Assembly (NCBI GenBank): GCA_020725665.1
Contig: DYEO01000037.1
Coordinates: 17,542 to 81,541 of the forward strand
DNA: 64,000 nt
From: Dethiobacter sp.
Lineage (GTDB): Bacteria > Bacillota > Dethiobacteria > DTU022 > UBA8154
Reading direction: 5' to 3'
The notes below the pieces were generated by a model, which did no database searches, had not been told where the DNA came from, and was given only the letters and a program-made list of their open reading frames with translations. Positions 52,800 through 63,023 of this stretch are shown here, in pieces. Numbering within the stretch: position 1 is the stretch's first letter; each line of letters begins with the position of its first letter. Position numbers and translations under genes: made by a program.

Positions 52800-53119
52800 A
52801 ACCAATTGATGGGGAGAGTACGTGGCAGAGAGCGGGTAAAGCGAGCCGGGGACGGTGTAAGCCCGGCCCAGCGCTGTCCGGAAACGGGCCCCGGAGGTGA
52901 AAGCTGAAACGGGAACACTGCTGCCGTGTGCTGTTTTTTTCAGAACGCGGTTCGGAAGTTCTTGCAGTGTGTAAGCTTATCCGGTTAACCTCCGCTAGAG
53001 GGTTGCTGCCGTTAGGATCAGGTCCGGCGGCAGTTTGAGGTGGGCCTTTGTTGCCAAGGGTCAAAAAAGGTGGTACCGCGAGAAAAGCCTCTCGTCCTTT
53101 TAGGAGGGGAGGCTTTGTT
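52800..53119 (+). promoter_or_regulatory. T-box leader of the arginine operon, with terminator
   Basis: The 423-base space before argC is filled by a T-box. The antiterminator signature AGGTGGTACCGCG stands at 53068-53080. It is followed by a terminator stem AAAGCCTC (53084-53091) with GAGGCTTT (53109-53116). An 8-bp stem I base (CGTGGCAG near 52822 with CTGCCGTG near 52922) and a GGTGAAAGC motif lie upstream. A candidate specifier is CGG (52910-52912, Arg). Binding of uncharged tRNA-Arg would stop termination and turn on the arg genes. The exact specifier is inference. Confidence 0.87.
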
Positions 53120-53139
53120 ATTTAAGGAGGTGAATTTGT

Positions 53140-54177
53140 GTGAGAGTTGGTATTGTTGGTGTGACCGGCTATACCGGAAGTGAATTGCTGCGCATAATTC
53201 ATACCCACGGTCGGGTGGAGCTTACTTATGTTACATCCCATTCCTTTACCGGGAAAAAACTCGCGGAAGTCCACCCCCAGTACAGCGGACTGGTTAATTT
53301 GACATGCCGACCTTTTTCTGTTGCAGAAGCTGTAGAGAAGACGGACCTGGTTTTTTGCGCCCTGCCCCACGGTGAAGCCATGGAAGTGGTTCCCCTGCTC
53401 AGTGACGCCGGGGTCAGGGTGGTGGACTTAAGCGCTGATTTTCGTCTGCTTGACGAGATGCTTTACCGGGAATGGTATCAAAAAGAACACAGTTCCCCCG
53501 CTTACCTGGCCAGAGCTGTTTATGGACTGCCGGAGCTGTACCGGGAAGAAATAAAGCAGGCTTGCCTGGTGGCCAATCCGGGGTGCTACCCCACTTCCGT
53601 TATACTGGCCCTGGCTCCACTGGCCAGCAAAAGGCTGGTCCGTTGGGAGACGCTGGTGGTGGATGCAAAATCGGGCACTTCGGGGGCGGGTCGCAACCCT
53701 TCGCAACTTTTACACTTTCCCGAATGCGCGGAGAACTTTCGTGCTTACCGCGTTGCTGCTCACCAGCATACGCCGGAGATGGAACAGGAACTGGGCCGGC
53801 TGGCGGGAGAGAATATATCCATTACTTTTGTGCCACACCTCGTGCCCATGATCCGGGGCATTTTAAGCACCCTTTACCTCAAGTTGACCGTTGATCTGGA
53901 GGAAGATGAGTTATGGACACTGTATAAAGATTTTTACAACGGGGAGAGGTTTGTCCGGTTGCTTCCGCCTCCCCTTCTTGTGGAGACAAAGTATGTTTAT
54001 GGCAGCAACTATTGTGCCCTTTCCCTGAAAAAGGACAGGCGCACGGGAAGGGTGATTATCCTCTCTGCTCTCGATAATCTCGTTAAAGGAGCAGCGGGCC
54101 AGGCGGTGCAGAATATGAACCTGATGCTTGGCTTTACCGAGGAAAAAGGACTGGAGATGCTGCCCTTAAGGCCGTAA
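53140..54177 (+). CDS. argC: N-acetyl-gamma-glutamyl-phosphate reductase
   Basis: The 345-residue enzyme has VGIVGVTGYTGSELLRII at the N-terminus (NADP binding), NPGCYPTSVIL with the catalytic Cys near residue 148, and GTSGAGR and HQHTPEMEQEL (catalytic His). It reduces N-acetylglutamyl phosphate to the semialdehyde. GTG 53140 follows AAGGAGGTGA. It is the first gene behind the T-box leader and starts the argC-J-B-D-F-G-H order. Confidence 0.96.
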   Translation: MRVGIVGVTGYTGSELLRIIHTHGRVELTYVTSHSFTGKKLAEVHPQYSGLVNLTCRPFSVAEAVEKTDLVFCALPHGEAMEVVPLLSDAGVRVVDLSADFRLLDEMLYREWYQKEHSSPAYLARAVYGLPELYREEIKQACLVANPGCYPTSVILALAPLASKRLVRWETLVVDAKSGTSGAGRNPSQLLHFPECAENFRAYRVAAHQHTPEMEQELGRLAGENISITFVPHLVPMIRGILSTLYLKLTVDLEEDELWTLYKDFYNGERFVRLLPPPLLVETKYVYGSNYCALSLKKDRRTGRVIILSALDNLVKGAAGQAVQNMNLMLGFTEEKGLEMLPLRP

Positions 54178-54180
54178 TAC

Positions 54181-54362
54181 TCAGGAGACAGCAGACAGGA
54201 GTCAGGAGTCAGAATGGGAGAACCGGTGAAATTATTTGAAGACTTGCAGGCATAAACTGTGTTGTATCACCCGTGTAGGGGCGTGTCTTAAGTGCATGCC
54301 CGAGATTGCTGGAAGCATATTTTTATGGCATTCTGAATTCTGACTACTGAATTCTGACTACC
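54181..54362. repeat. Dispersed repeat, ACTCAGGAGTCAG family (copy B)
   Basis: It begins just after the argC stop with ACTCAGGAGACAG and GGAGTCAGGAGTCAGAATG. It continues GAGAACCGGTGAAA and contains GTGTAGGGGCGTG (54271-54283). It ends with ATTCTGAATTCTGAC and GAATTCTGACTAC, which is inverted to the left end (CAGAAT, GTCAG). The inverted ends make it a MITE-like unit. The rest of the 199-base spacer holds nothing else. Confidence 0.78.
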
Positions 54363-54385
54363 TTTGAATTGGGGGGTTGAAGAAA

Positions 54386-55600
54386 TTGGTTTATCAAATG
54401 GAGAATTTATCAGGCGGTATAACCGCTGTTAATGGGATCGATGCGGCCGGTGTGCATTGCGGCTTAAAAAATAACGGTGACAAAGACCTTGCTCTGATCT
54501 ACAGCCGGGAACCTGCCGTCGCGGCCGGTGTGTTTACCACCAACAGGTTCAAGGCGCCGCCATTGCTGGTAACGGAGCAACACCTGGCGGGGACAGTACG
54601 GGCGATTGTGATTAACAGCGGTATCGCCAATTCCTGCACGGGGGAGCAGGGAATGGCTGATGCCCGGACTATGGCTCTGCTTACAGCCCAAAAACTTGGC
54701 CTGCAGGAGGAAGAAGTGCTGGTAGCCTCGACAGGAGTTATTGGCGTCTATCTACCCATGCAAAAAATTACCGCCGGGGTGGAACAGGCTGCTTCCCTGC
54801 TCTCTGCAGCAGGGGGCAGCGATGCGGCGCGGGCGATTATGACCACGGATAAAGTGGCAAAGGAGAGTGCCGCCCGCTTTACGCTTGAGGGGGATGCCCG
54901 CTCCTTTGTAATTGCCGGCATGGCCAAGGGCTCGGGCATGATCTGCCCGGATATGGCCACAATGCTGGCTTTTCTGGCAACCGACATCAATGTGGAACGG
55001 GAACTTTTGCAGGAGGCATTGCAGGAGGCCGTGGCCCATTCCTTTAATCTTATCAGCGTGGACGGAGATACATCCACCAACGACATGGTGTTGCTCCTGG
55101 CACAAGGCGGATCAACGCCGCAACTGGAGAAAGACTCTCCCCTCTGGCCGGCCTTTAAAAATGCCCTGCTGCATATCTGCCGGGACCTGGCGTACAAGGT
55201 TGTAGCTGACGGCGAGGGTGTTACCAAGGTTATTAAGCTCACTGTCAGGGGTGCGGTGGATTACGCGATGGGGCGCAGGCTGGCCCGCTCCGTGCTAAAT
55301 TCCACCCTGGTTAAAACTGCTTTTTTCGGCGAAGATGCCAACTGGGGACGTATCATTACCGCCATGGGTTATGCCGGCGTGGACTTTATTCCCGAAAGGG
55401 TGGATGTCTATTTAGGGAATGTGCAGGTTATGGCCGCAGGGAAAGGCCTTGTTTTTAATGAGACAGCGGCCAGGGAGGTACTCATGCAGCAAGAGATACC
55501 CGTACTTATTGATTTGAAACTTGGGACGGAGGAGGTAACCGGCTGGGGAAGCGACCTCAGTTATGAATATGTTACCATCAACAGCGCCTACCGGAGCTAA
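54386..55600 (+). CDS. argJ: Bifunctional ornithine acetyltransferase / N-acetylglutamate synthase
   Basis: About 404 residues with [52 protein letters not shown] and DGEGVTKVI. The ATML site is the self-cleavage point, with the Thr as nucleophile of the beta chain. It recycles the acetyl group from N-acetylornithine to glutamate. TTG 54386 is chosen (GGGGGG ends 9 bases upstream); ATG 54398 and TTG 54377 are in frame as well. The 199-base spacer before it carries a dispersed repeat, so the operon is interrupted but not broken. Confidence 0.95.
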   Translation: MVYQMENLSGGITAVNGIDAAGVHCGLKNNGDKDLALIYSREPAVAAGVFTTNRFKAPPLLVTEQHLAGTVRAIVINSGIANSCTGEQGMADARTMALLTAQKLGLQEEEVLVASTGVIGVYLPMQKITAGVEQAASLLSAAGGSDAARAIMTTDKVAKESAARFTLEGDARSFVIAGMAKGSGMICPDMATMLAFLATDINVERELLQEALQEAVAHSFNLISVDGDTSTNDMVLLLAQGGSTPQLEKDSPLWPAFKNALLHICRDLAYKVVADGEGVTKVIKLTVRGAVDYAMGRRLARSVLNSTLVKTAFFGEDANWGRIITAMGYAGVDFIPERVDVYLGNVQVMAAGKGLVFNETAAREVLMQQEIPVLIDLKLGTEEVTGWGSDLSYEYVTINSAYRS

Positions 55601-55627
55601 GCATGAAAATGGAAGGGGGAAAAACGG

Positions 55628-56524
55628 GTGGATTATGCCATGGAAAAACTTATCGGCAAGGCGGAAGTTCTTATTGAAGCCCTGCCTTATATCCGTAATT
55701 TTACCGGAAAAACATTCGTAATCAAATACGGCGGTCATGCCATGGTCAGTGAAGAATTAAAAAACGCCGTGGCCCAGGACATTGTCCTTTTAAAATATAT
55801 CGGGATTAACCCGATTGTCGTGCATGGGGGCGGTCAGGAAATTACCGCCCTGATGGAGAGACTTGGAAAAACAGCAAATTTTGTTGACGGCCTGCGTGTC
55901 ACCGACAAGGAAACGATGGAGATGGTGGAGATGGTCCTTGTGGGCAAGGTCAACAAGGAGATAGTTACCCTGCTGAACAGGCACGGGGGCAAGGCGGTGG
56001 GGTTGAGCGGCAAGGACAGCAACCTCATGCTTGCCGAGAAAAGGCCTCCCAAAAATATTTCAGTCAACGGGGTGGAGAAAACGGTTGATCTGGGCTATGT
56101 GGGCGATATTCTGGCCATCAATCCCGCCGTTATTCACACCTTGAGCCGGCAAAATTATATTCCGGTGATCTCCTCTATCGGGGTCAGCAGAGAGGGGGAG
56201 GGGTTGAATATTAACGCCGATCACGTGGCCGGGGAGCTGGCGGCTGCCCTCACCGCCGAGAAGCTGATTATCCTTACGGATGTGGAGGGTATCATGAAGA
56301 AGCAGGGTGACAGCACTTCCCTTATCTCCTCCCTTAACCGCCAGAAAGCACGGGAGATGATTATTTCCGGTGAAATATCCAGTGGGATGATTCCCAAGGT
56401 GGAGGCCTGCGTCCGTGCCCTCAACAATGACGTGAAGCGTACCCATATTATCGACGGCAGGATCAGTCATTCCCTGTTGCTGGAAATATTTACTGACCAC
56501 GGCATCGGTACTATGGTAATATAG
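55628..56524 (+). CDS. argB: Acetylglutamate kinase
   Basis: The 298-residue amino acid kinase fold has FVIKYGGHAM, VVHGGGQEITALMERLGK, AVGLSGKDSNLM and NADHVAGELAAALTAEKLIILTD, the ATP- and substrate-binding motifs. The N-terminal helix is present, which is typical of arginine-inhibited ArgB forms. GTG 55628 lies 9 bases after AAGGGGG. Confidence 0.96.
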   Translation: MDYAMEKLIGKAEVLIEALPYIRNFTGKTFVIKYGGHAMVSEELKNAVAQDIVLLKYIGINPIVVHGGGQEITALMERLGKTANFVDGLRVTDKETMEMVEMVLVGKVNKEIVTLLNRHGGKAVGLSGKDSNLMLAEKRPPKNISVNGVEKTVDLGYVGDILAINPAVIHTLSRQNYIPVISSIGVSREGEGLNINADHVAGELAAALTAEKLIILTDVEGIMKKQGDSTSLISSLNRQKAREMIISGEISSGMIPKVEACVRALNNDVKRTHIIDGRISHSLLLEIFTDHGIGTMVI

Positions 56525-56537
56525 GGGGGGTGTATAA

Positions 56538-57743
56538 ATGTTAGGGGAAGAAGAGAAAAAATATATGATCAATACTTATGGCCGCCAGGCGGGAATTACG
56601 CCTGTCTTCGTGCGCGGCAGCGGTACCCGCGTCTTTGACTCTGCGGGAAAGGAATACCTGGACTTTGTAGGAGGCCTGGCTGTTAACGCCCTGGGACACT
56701 GTCACCCGGCGGTTGTAAAGGCAGCCTGCGGTCAATTGGAGAAGCTCATCCATACATCCAACCTGTATTATACCGAGCCGCAGGTTGACCTTGCCCGTTG
56801 CCTGGTGGAGCATACGCCTGCCGACAGGGTCTTTTTCTGTAACAGTGGGGCGGAAGCCAACGAAGCGGCAATAAAGATCGCCCGAAAGTATGCAAAACAG
56901 CATGAGGGTTCGCAGGGTTACGAGATTATCACTGCCTATCATTCCTTTCATGGACGCACTATGGCCACACTTACGGCAACAGGACAGGAAAAATTCCATA
57001 AAGGTTATGAACCCCTTGTTCCCGGTTTTCGTTATGCCGTGTTTAACGATCTCGATTCTTTTCGCTCTATGCTAAGCAAAAATACCTGTGCTGTTATGCT
57101 TGAGCCGGTACAGGGGGAAGGAGGAGTACACGTTGCCGGCGCAGAATTTGTCCGGGGATTGAGACAACTTTGCGACGATAACGGGCTGCTGCTTATCTTT
57201 GACGAGGTGCAGTGCGGCCTGGGCAGAACGGGAAAACTTCTTGCAGCCGATCATTATGGGATTGCCGCGGATATTTTTACCCTGGCCAAGGCTTTAGGCG
57301 GAGGTCTGCCTATCGGCGCTATGCTTTGCACGGAGAAGGTGGCGGAGGCATTCTCACCCGGTGATCATGCCTCCACTTTTGGAGGCAATCCCGTGGCCTG
57401 TGCCGCCGCGGTTGCTGTATTAAGGGAGGTTTTGCAAAAGGGTTTTTTAGCGGAAACGGAAGAAAAGGGCCGTTATTTTAAAGAGGGGCTTCTTGCCCTG
57501 CAGGTGAGCTTCCCCGGACTGGTTAAAGATGTACGGGGTCTAGGGTTGATCCTGGGAATGGAACTGGCAGGGGACGGCCAGCTCGTGCAGCGCCACTGTA
57601 CTGAGCGGGGACTGCTGATTAACTGCATCGCCGGCAGAATCATCCGTTTCCTGCCGCCCCTGAACGTGAAGCGGGAAGAGATTGACAGTGCCCTGGCGAT
57701 CCTGGAAGAATCACTTGAACAGTTGTGTAGGGGCGGGTCTTAA
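56538..57743 (+). CDS. argD: Acetylornithine aminotransferase
   Basis: The 401-residue class III PLP enzyme has FCNSGAEANEAAIKIARKYAK, EPVQGEGGVHVAGAEFV, FDEVQCGLGRTGKLLA and the lysine region TLAKALGGGLPIGAM. It sits in the arginine gene order after argB. The last residues QLCRGGS and the stop lie inside a GTAGGGGCGG-type repeat that begins at 57728, so the native C-terminus may have been altered by the repeat. Confidence 0.95.
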   Translation: MLGEEEKKYMINTYGRQAGITPVFVRGSGTRVFDSAGKEYLDFVGGLAVNALGHCHPAVVKAACGQLEKLIHTSNLYYTEPQVDLARCLVEHTPADRVFFCNSGAEANEAAIKIARKYAKQHEGSQGYEIITAYHSFHGRTMATLTATGQEKFHKGYEPLVPGFRYAVFNDLDSFRSMLSKNTCAVMLEPVQGEGGVHVAGAEFVRGLRQLCDDNGLLLIFDEVQCGLGRTGKLLAADHYGIAADIFTLAKALGGGLPIGAMLCTEKVAEAFSPGDHASTFGGNPVACAAAVAVLREVLQKGFLAETEEKGRYFKEGLLALQVSFPGLVKDVRGLGLILGMELAGDGQLVQRHCTERGLLINCIAGRIIRFLPPLNVKREEIDSALAILEESLEQLCRGGS

Positions 57744-57812
57744 GTGCCCGCCCGCCGGATGAAAGACGACGTAGGGGCGGCTGCCCACAGCCGCCCGCCT
57801 TTGGACCTTAGA
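57726..57812. repeat. GTAGGGGCGG repeat unit overlapping the argD end
   Basis: TGTAGGGGCGGGTCTTAAGT begins inside argD, is followed by GCCCGCCCG (inverted), and GTAGGGGCGGCTGCCC follows with its inverted partner GCCGCCCGCC. Related sequences occur at 38092 and 54271. CTTTGGACCTTAGACT close to the right edge recurs, with changes, at 58910. Confidence 0.75.
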
Positions 57813-57833
57813 CTGATATGGAGGTGAAATTGG

Positions 57834-58793
57834 ATGAAAGGAATGCGCGGCAGGCATTTTTTAACGCTGCAGGATTTTACGGCAGAGGAGATAACGGCTA
57901 TTCTGGACCTGGCCGGAGCGTTGAAACTGAAGCAGCAGCAAAAAATTCCGCACCCGCTTTTGGCCGGTAAGACACTGGGCATGATTTTTGAGAAACCTTC
58001 CACACGGACGAGGGTTTCTTTCGAAGTGGGGATGTGGCAACTGGGGGGACATGCGCTTTTTCTCAGCAGCCAGGAACTGCAGATCGGCCGGGGCGAGCCC
58101 ATAAGGGATACGGCAAGCGTCCTTTCCCGTTACGTGGACGGCATTATGATCCGTGCCTTTGCCCACAGCGGAGTGGAGGAAATGGCACGGTATGCCACGG
58201 TTCCGGTGATAAACGGCCTTACCGATCTCTATCACCCCTGCCAGGCGCTGGCTGACCTGCTGACCATACGGGAAAAAAAGGGTTTGCTGCAAGGGCTAAG
58301 GGTTGCCTATCTTGGGGACGGTAACAATGTGGCACACTCCCTGATGCTGGGCTGTACAAAGTTGGGAATACATATTAGCGTTGGTGCTCCCCGGGGTTAT
58401 TGGCCGCAGGCGGAGATCAGGGCAAAAGCGGAGCAAAACGCCCGCTTTTCCGGTGGCAGTGTTACGGTTACGTCCGATCCTGCAGCTGCCGTAGAAGGGG
58501 CGGATGTGCTCTATACCGATGTATGGGCCAGCATGGGGCAGGAACAGGAGAAAATAGAGCGAAAAAAAATATTCGCTCCCTATCAATTGAACGGTGATAA
58601 GCTGGCGCAGGCGGGGCCTGAGGCCATTGTGATGCACTGTCTCCCTGCCTGCCGCGGCGAGGAGATTAGTGCGGACGTGCTGGAAGGGGAACGTTCGGTC
58701 GTGCTGGACCAGGCTGAAAACCGCATGCACGCGCAAAAGGCGCTCATGGCTATGTTGATGGGTAATAATTACTCAGGAGTCAGTAGCCAGTAG
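57834..58793 (+). CDS. argF: Ornithine carbamoyltransferase
   Basis: The 319-residue enzyme contains FEKPSTRTRVSFEVGMWQLG (carbamoyl phosphate site STRT), HPCQALADLLTI, the HPCQ motif, and MHCLPACRGEEISADVLE, with the ornithine-binding HCLP. It makes citrulline. GGAGGTGAAA precedes the ATG. Confidence 0.97.
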   Translation: MKGMRGRHFLTLQDFTAEEITAILDLAGALKLKQQQKIPHPLLAGKTLGMIFEKPSTRTRVSFEVGMWQLGGHALFLSSQELQIGRGEPIRDTASVLSRYVDGIMIRAFAHSGVEEMARYATVPVINGLTDLYHPCQALADLLTIREKKGLLQGLRVAYLGDGNNVAHSLMLGCTKLGIHISVGAPRGYWPQAEIRAKAEQNARFSGGSVTVTSDPAAAVEGADVLYTDVWASMGQEQEKIERKKIFAPYQLNGDKLAQAGPEAIVMHCLPACRGEEISADVLEGERSVVLDQAENRMHAQKALMAMLMGNNYSGVSSQ

Positions 58794-58886
58794 TCAGTAT
58801 TCAGAATGAGAGACCCGGCGAAACTTTTTTAAGAATTGCTGGTATGGCAGAAGGCATACATACTCAGGTATTCTGAATTCTGAGTA
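58772..58886. repeat. Dispersed repeat, ACTCAGGAGTCAG family (copy C)
   Basis: ACTCAGGAGTCAGTAGCCAG begins within the final codons of argF (58772) and continues TCAGAATGAGAGACCCGGCG. It closes with ATTCTGAATTCTGAGTAC (58870-58887), an inverted form of the left end. It fills most of the spacer before argG and contributes the end of argF. Confidence 0.78.
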
Positions 58887-58953
58887 CCTGTGTAGTAATA
58901 TGACTTTTGACTTTGGACTTTAGACTATTATCTGGAAAGGATGGTGTGTTTGC

Positions 58954-60177
58954 ATGGCCAAGGTAGTGCTGGCCTATTCGGGGGGGTTGGACACCTCCAT
59001 TATCGTGAAGTGGCTTAAAGAGGAATACGGCTACGAGGTAATCGCCTTTGCCGCCGATGTGGGGCAGGGGCCGGGCGAGCTGGAAGGACTGGAGGCGAAA
59101 GCCCTGGCCACCGGGGCGGCAAAAGCTGTTGTCCTGGACTTGCGCCGGGAGTTTGTGGAAGAATATGTATTTCCCATGCTCCAATCAGGGGCTCTTTATG
59201 AAGGGAAATACATGATGGGAACGGCAATTGCACGTCCCGTCATTGCCCGGGCCATGGTGCAGGTGGCCCTGCAGGAGGGGGCGGATACGGTAGCCCACGG
59301 GGCCACGGGGAAAGGTAATGACCAGGTGCGTTTTGAGTTGACGGTAAAGGCTCTGGCCCCCCAGTTAAAGATAATTGCTCCCTGGCGCATCTGGAATATC
59401 CGTTCCCGCAGTGATGCCATTGCCTATGCAAAGAAGCACAACATCCCTGTTCCCGTAACTGTGCAAAAACCGTACAGCATGGACCGCAACCTCTTGCATA
59501 TAAGCTATGAAGGAGGTATTCTCGAGGACCCGGCCAACGAGCCGCACGAGGATATGTTTCTTTTAAGCCGTTCCCCCGCACAGGCTCCTGCGGAACCTGA
59601 GGAAGTTGAAATCGCCTTTGTAAAAGGCAAGCCTGTGGCCCTGGATGGTGTCTCCCTGGACGGCGTTGCGTTGCTGGAAAAACTGAACATGCTGGCCGGC
59701 AGGCATGGTGTGGGCCGGGTGGACATAGTGGAAAACCGTCTGGTGGGGATGAAATCGCGGGGTGTATACGAGACCCCGGGAGGGACAATCCTTTACCACG
59801 CTCATCGGGAACTGGAGCAGTTGACTCTGGACCGGGAGTCCATGCATTTTAAAGATATGGTAGGAGTAAAGTACGCGGAGTTGGTTTACTACGGTCTCTG
59901 GTATTCCCCCCTGCGCCAGGCCCTCGATGCCTTTATCAAGGAGACCCAGGAACATGTGACCGGTGAGGTAAAATTGCGTTTGTACAAGGGTAACATCAGC
60001 GTCGTAAGCCGCCGCTCACCCTCTTCCCTCTACAGTCCGGAACTGGCCACCTTTGAAGAAGATGAACTTTACAACCAGAAAGATGCGGGCGGTTTTATAA
60101 ACCTCTTTGGCCTTCCCTTGCAGGTGGAAGGACTGCTGCGGAACAGATGGAAAGGGGAGGTGGAGCAGAAGAAGTGA
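58954..60177 (+). CDS. argG: Argininosuccinate synthase
   Basis: The 407-residue enzyme has the N-type ATP pyrophosphatase motif [32 protein letters not shown] and [12 protein letters not shown]. It condenses citrulline with aspartate. GGAAAGGATG stands about 15 bases before ATG 58954. The stop overlaps the argH start. Confidence 0.97.
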   Translation: MAKVVLAYSGGLDTSIIVKWLKEEYGYEVIAFAADVGQGPGELEGLEAKALATGAAKAVVLDLRREFVEEYVFPMLQSGALYEGKYMMGTAIARPVIARAMVQVALQEGADTVAHGATGKGNDQVRFELTVKALAPQLKIIAPWRIWNIRSRSDAIAYAKKHNIPVPVTVQKPYSMDRNLLHISYEGGILEDPANEPHEDMFLLSRSPAQAPAEPEEVEIAFVKGKPVALDGVSLDGVALLEKLNMLAGRHGVGRVDIVENRLVGMKSRGVYETPGGTILYHAHRELEQLTLDRESMHFKDMVGVKYAELVYYGLWYSPLRQALDAFIKETQEHVTGEVKLRLYKGNISVVSRRSPSSLYSPELATFEEDELYNQKDAGGFINLFGLPLQVEGLLRNRWKGEVEQKK

Positions 60178-61649
60178 GCAAAAGAAAGAAGTCGGCGGGA
60201 GAGGTAAAAAAGCGTCTGCCGGTGGCGCAGGAAAAACCCTGGGGAGGAAGATTTGACGCTGCTCTGGATAAAAAGGCGGAATCTTTCCTTGCCTCTCTGC
60301 CTTTTGACCAGCGCCTGGCCCAGGAAGATATTCAGGGAAGTATGGCGCACTGCCGCATGCTCATTAAGACGGGGGTGCTCCCACCGCAGGACGGGGAACT
60401 GATCCTGCGCGGCCTGGCGGAAATATCCAGCGAACTGGCCGCCGGATCTTTTCCCTTTGATCTTTCCTTTGAAGATATTCATATGAATGTGGAAAGAAGG
60501 CTTGTGGAAAAAATCGGGCCGGTTGGTGGCAAACTGCATACGGGGCGCAGTCGTAACGACCAGGTGGCCCTGGATATGCATCTCTATGTAAAAAAGGAAA
60601 TAAAACAGATTGACGGGTTACTGACAGCTCTGCAGGCGGTCCTCCTGGAGCTGGCAAAGAAATACCTGGGAATAATTATCCCCGGTTATACCCACCTGCA
60701 GCGGGCTCAGCCGGTACTTTTTTCGCACCACCTGCTGGCTTATTTCTGGATGCTGCAACGGGACCGGGAGCGTTTCCTGGATGCTTACGCACGGGCCGAC
60801 CTCATGCCCCTGGGGGCGGGAGCCCTGAGCGGTTCAGGTTTCCCCCTGGACCAGGAGGAAATAGCCCGGGAGCTTCATTTTGCCGCCCTCTACGAAAACA
60901 GCATGGATGCGGTGAGTGACCGCGATTTTGTTATAGAGTTCCTGGGGTGTGCAGCCATGCTGGCAATGCACCTGAGCCGCCTGAGCGAAGAGCTGATTTT
61001 GTGGTCATCCCAGGAGTTTTCTTTTATTGAATTGGATGATGCTTTTACTACGGGAAGCAGTATGATGCCCCAGAAGAAAAATCCCGATATTCCCGAGCTG
61101 GTGCGCGGTAAAACAGGTCGGATTTACGGTAATTTGCTGGCTTTGCTCACCGTATTCAAAGGGCTGCCGCTGGCCTATAATAAAGACATGCAGGAGGATA
61201 AGGAACCGCTGTTTGATACGTCCGACACAATAAAGAGTATCCTGGAACTTTTTCCCGGCCTGCTGTGGAGTATAAAATTAAATAAAGAAAAGCTCAAACA
61301 GGCGGTGCGGGATGATTTCTCCACGGTGACGGAACTGGCCGATTTTCTGGCGGGTAAGGGCATACCTTTCCGCGAGGCCCATGGTATTGTGGGACGGCTG
61401 GTGCGCTTTGCCCTGGATGCGGGGAAACTCCCTGCCGATCTTACCCGTAGTGAGTTGGCAGCTTTTCATCCACTGCTGGACAGTGACCTGACACTGGAAC
61501 TTTTAAAACCGCAGCGTGCCGTGGAGTCGCACCAGAGCCGCGGGGGGACGGCGCCGCAGGCGGTAAAAGAGCAGTTGTCCAGGGCACGCCGGGCCATGCG
61601 CCGGAACGATGTACGGGCAAAAAAACTGTTTCACAGTGGGACCCTTTGA
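60174..61649 (+). CDS. argH: Argininosuccinate lyase
   Basis: About 491 residues. The N-terminal [39 protein letters not shown] and [20 protein letters not shown] (the signature loop with catalytic Ser) are those of ArgH. It releases arginine and fumarate. GTG 60174 overlaps the argG stop (GTGA) and has GGGGAGGTGG upstream. The first 20 residues are Lys-rich and unusual, and an internal start is possible. Confidence 0.96.
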   Translation: MSKRKKSAGEVKKRLPVAQEKPWGGRFDAALDKKAESFLASLPFDQRLAQEDIQGSMAHCRMLIKTGVLPPQDGELILRGLAEISSELAAGSFPFDLSFEDIHMNVERRLVEKIGPVGGKLHTGRSRNDQVALDMHLYVKKEIKQIDGLLTALQAVLLELAKKYLGIIIPGYTHLQRAQPVLFSHHLLAYFWMLQRDRERFLDAYARADLMPLGAGALSGSGFPLDQEEIARELHFAALYENSMDAVSDRDFVIEFLGCAAMLAMHLSRLSEELILWSSQEFSFIELDDAFTTGSSMMPQKKNPDIPELVRGKTGRIYGNLLALLTVFKGLPLAYNKDMQEDKEPLFDTSDTIKSILELFPGLLWSIKLNKEKLKQAVRDDFSTVTELADFLAGKGIPFREAHGIVGRLVRFALDAGKLPADLTRSELAAFHPLLDSDLTLELLKPQRAVESHQSRGGTAPQAVKEQLSRARRAMRRNDVRAKKLFHSGTL

Positions 61650-61712
61650 CCAGCATCTGGACAAAACGCTCTCTGCTTGGCTATACTCGGCTACGGAAAA
61701 GGAGGAATGGTC

Positions 61713-62240
61713 ATGGAAAAGAAAAAAGGCCTTGTGCTGGTTTATACAGGTAAGGGAAAGGGAAAAACAACAGCAGCCCTGGGACTGGCCCTGCGGGCCA
61801 TCGGTCATGGCGCGCGGGTTTTTATGGTCCAGTTTAAGAAGGGGGACCCTAATTACGGGGAGATACAGGCAATTCGCAAGTATCTGCCCACTTTCTCCGT
61901 TTTCCAGGCTGGTAAGAACAAAATGTATGAAGGGATACTTAAGGAAGATGATCTTACCGTAACCCGGGATGGTTTCCAAATCGGCAAAGAGGCCCTATTC
62001 AGCGGTAAATACAATCTTTGTATTTTCGACGAAATCAATGTAATAATGGATTACGGTCTCCTTCCTGTTTCCGACGTTTTGGAGATGCTGGCACAGCGGC
62101 CGGCCCATGTGGATGTTGTGCTTACCGGCCGCAATGCACCTGCGGAAATTATGGAGACGGCCGATCTGGTCAGCGAGGTGAAGGAAATCAAACATCATTT
62201 TAAGGCGGGAATCAAGGCGAGGCCAGGGATAGAGTTTTAA
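61713..62240 (+). CDS. cobO: Cob(I)yrinic acid a,c-diamide adenosyltransferase
   Basis: The 175-residue CobA/CobO/BtuR enzyme has the P-loop TGKGKGKTTAALGLALRA at the N-terminus, then VQFKKGDPNYGE and FDEINVIMDYGLL. It adenosylates corrinoids. ATG 61713 has GGAGG 7 bases upstream; ATG 61707 is closer to it and less likely. It lies 64 bases after argH and 15 bases before the HTH regulator, close to a corrinoid protein, which suits B12 use in the locus. Confidence 0.92.
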   Translation: MEKKKGLVLVYTGKGKGKTTAALGLALRAIGHGARVFMVQFKKGDPNYGEIQAIRKYLPTFSVFQAGKNKMYEGILKEDDLTVTRDGFQIGKEALFSGKYNLCIFDEINVIMDYGLLPVSDVLEMLAQRPAHVDVVLTGRNAPAEIMETADLVSEVKEIKHHFKAGIKARPGIEF

Positions 62241-62255
62241 GAGAGGAGTGACGAC

Positions 62256-63023
62256 ATGCTGGGTAATCGTATCAGATCGTTCCGCCGGGAAAGAGGTCTT
62301 ACTTTGGGACAGCTTGCGGAGAAAGCAGGCATTTCAGCTTCGTACCTGAGCACGATTGAACGTGGTTTGAAGAAACCGTCCATCCCTGCGCTTAAGCAGA
62401 TTAGTGAGGCTTTGCACGTTTCGCCGGCCTTATTGGTTCGTTCCGATGATGAAAAGTTTACCGGGGAAAAGCTCCGTTTTCTGCGGGAGGGCAGAGGTCT
62501 TACGGTGGAAGAGCTGGCTGAGATCAGCGATTTACCGGTTTCACAGATCGAAAAATTTGAAAACTCGGAAGCCCTGCCCGATTACGAGCAACTGGACAGG
62601 CTGGCCGGGGCATTAAATTTAACGATCAGTTGCTTTGTGGAGGAAAGCTATTATAAAACAAATATCGGCACGCGCCTGAAACAATTGCGTGAATCCCAGG
62701 GATTCAGTGTGGCATCCCTTGCCGCCAAAGCAGGTGTTTCACCCGGGTTGATCAGCCAGATCGAGGGAAATTATACAATCCCCTCCCTTGATACCCTGGA
62801 AAAGATCTCGGAAATAATGGGTATAACCCTCCACTATTTCCTTCTGGAAAATAAGGATGTGGAAAACCTTCTTGCCAGCCTCGGACCTGATCTGCTGGAG
62901 TTGCTCAGCGACCACAAGGTGCAGGCTGTCCTGCAGTCAATTAAGGATTTTGACTCTGCTGAACTGCGCTATGTGCTCAATTACCTGCAGTTTTTCAAAC
63001 GCAACAGGAAAATACTATCCTGA
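62256..63023 (+). CDS. XRE-family regulator with three consecutive HTH domains
   Basis: The 255-residue protein carries three HTH_3 repeats at about residues 1-60, 68-128 and 138-197. They begin RIRSFRRERGLTLGQLAEKA, KLRFLREGRGLTVEELAEIS and RLKQLRESQGFSVASLAAKA. The first and third keep the canonical recognition helix (SYLSTIERG, GLISQIEG). The second has a divergent one (SQIEKFENS). The C-terminal 55 residues are helical. It follows the cobO gene and precedes a corrinoid protein gene, so control of C1/B12 genes is possible. The ligand is unknown. Confidence 0.88.
   Translation: MLGNRIRSFRRERGLTLGQLAEKAGISASYLSTIERGLKKPSIPALKQISEALHVSPALLVRSDDEKFTGEKLRFLREGRGLTVEELAEISDLPVSQIEKFENSEALPDYEQLDRLAGALNLTISCFVEESYYKTNIGTRLKQLRESQGFSVASLAAKAGVSPGLISQIEGNYTIPSLDTLEKISEIMGITLHYFLLENKDVENLLASLGPDLLELLSDHKVQAVLQSIKDFDSAELRYVLNYLQFFKRNRKILS

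Noticed and set aside
51694..53064. A 456-codon minus-strand frame
   Set aside because: It is antisense to the carboxyltransferase and the T-box leader, both well supported; its translation looks like low-information shadow sequence.
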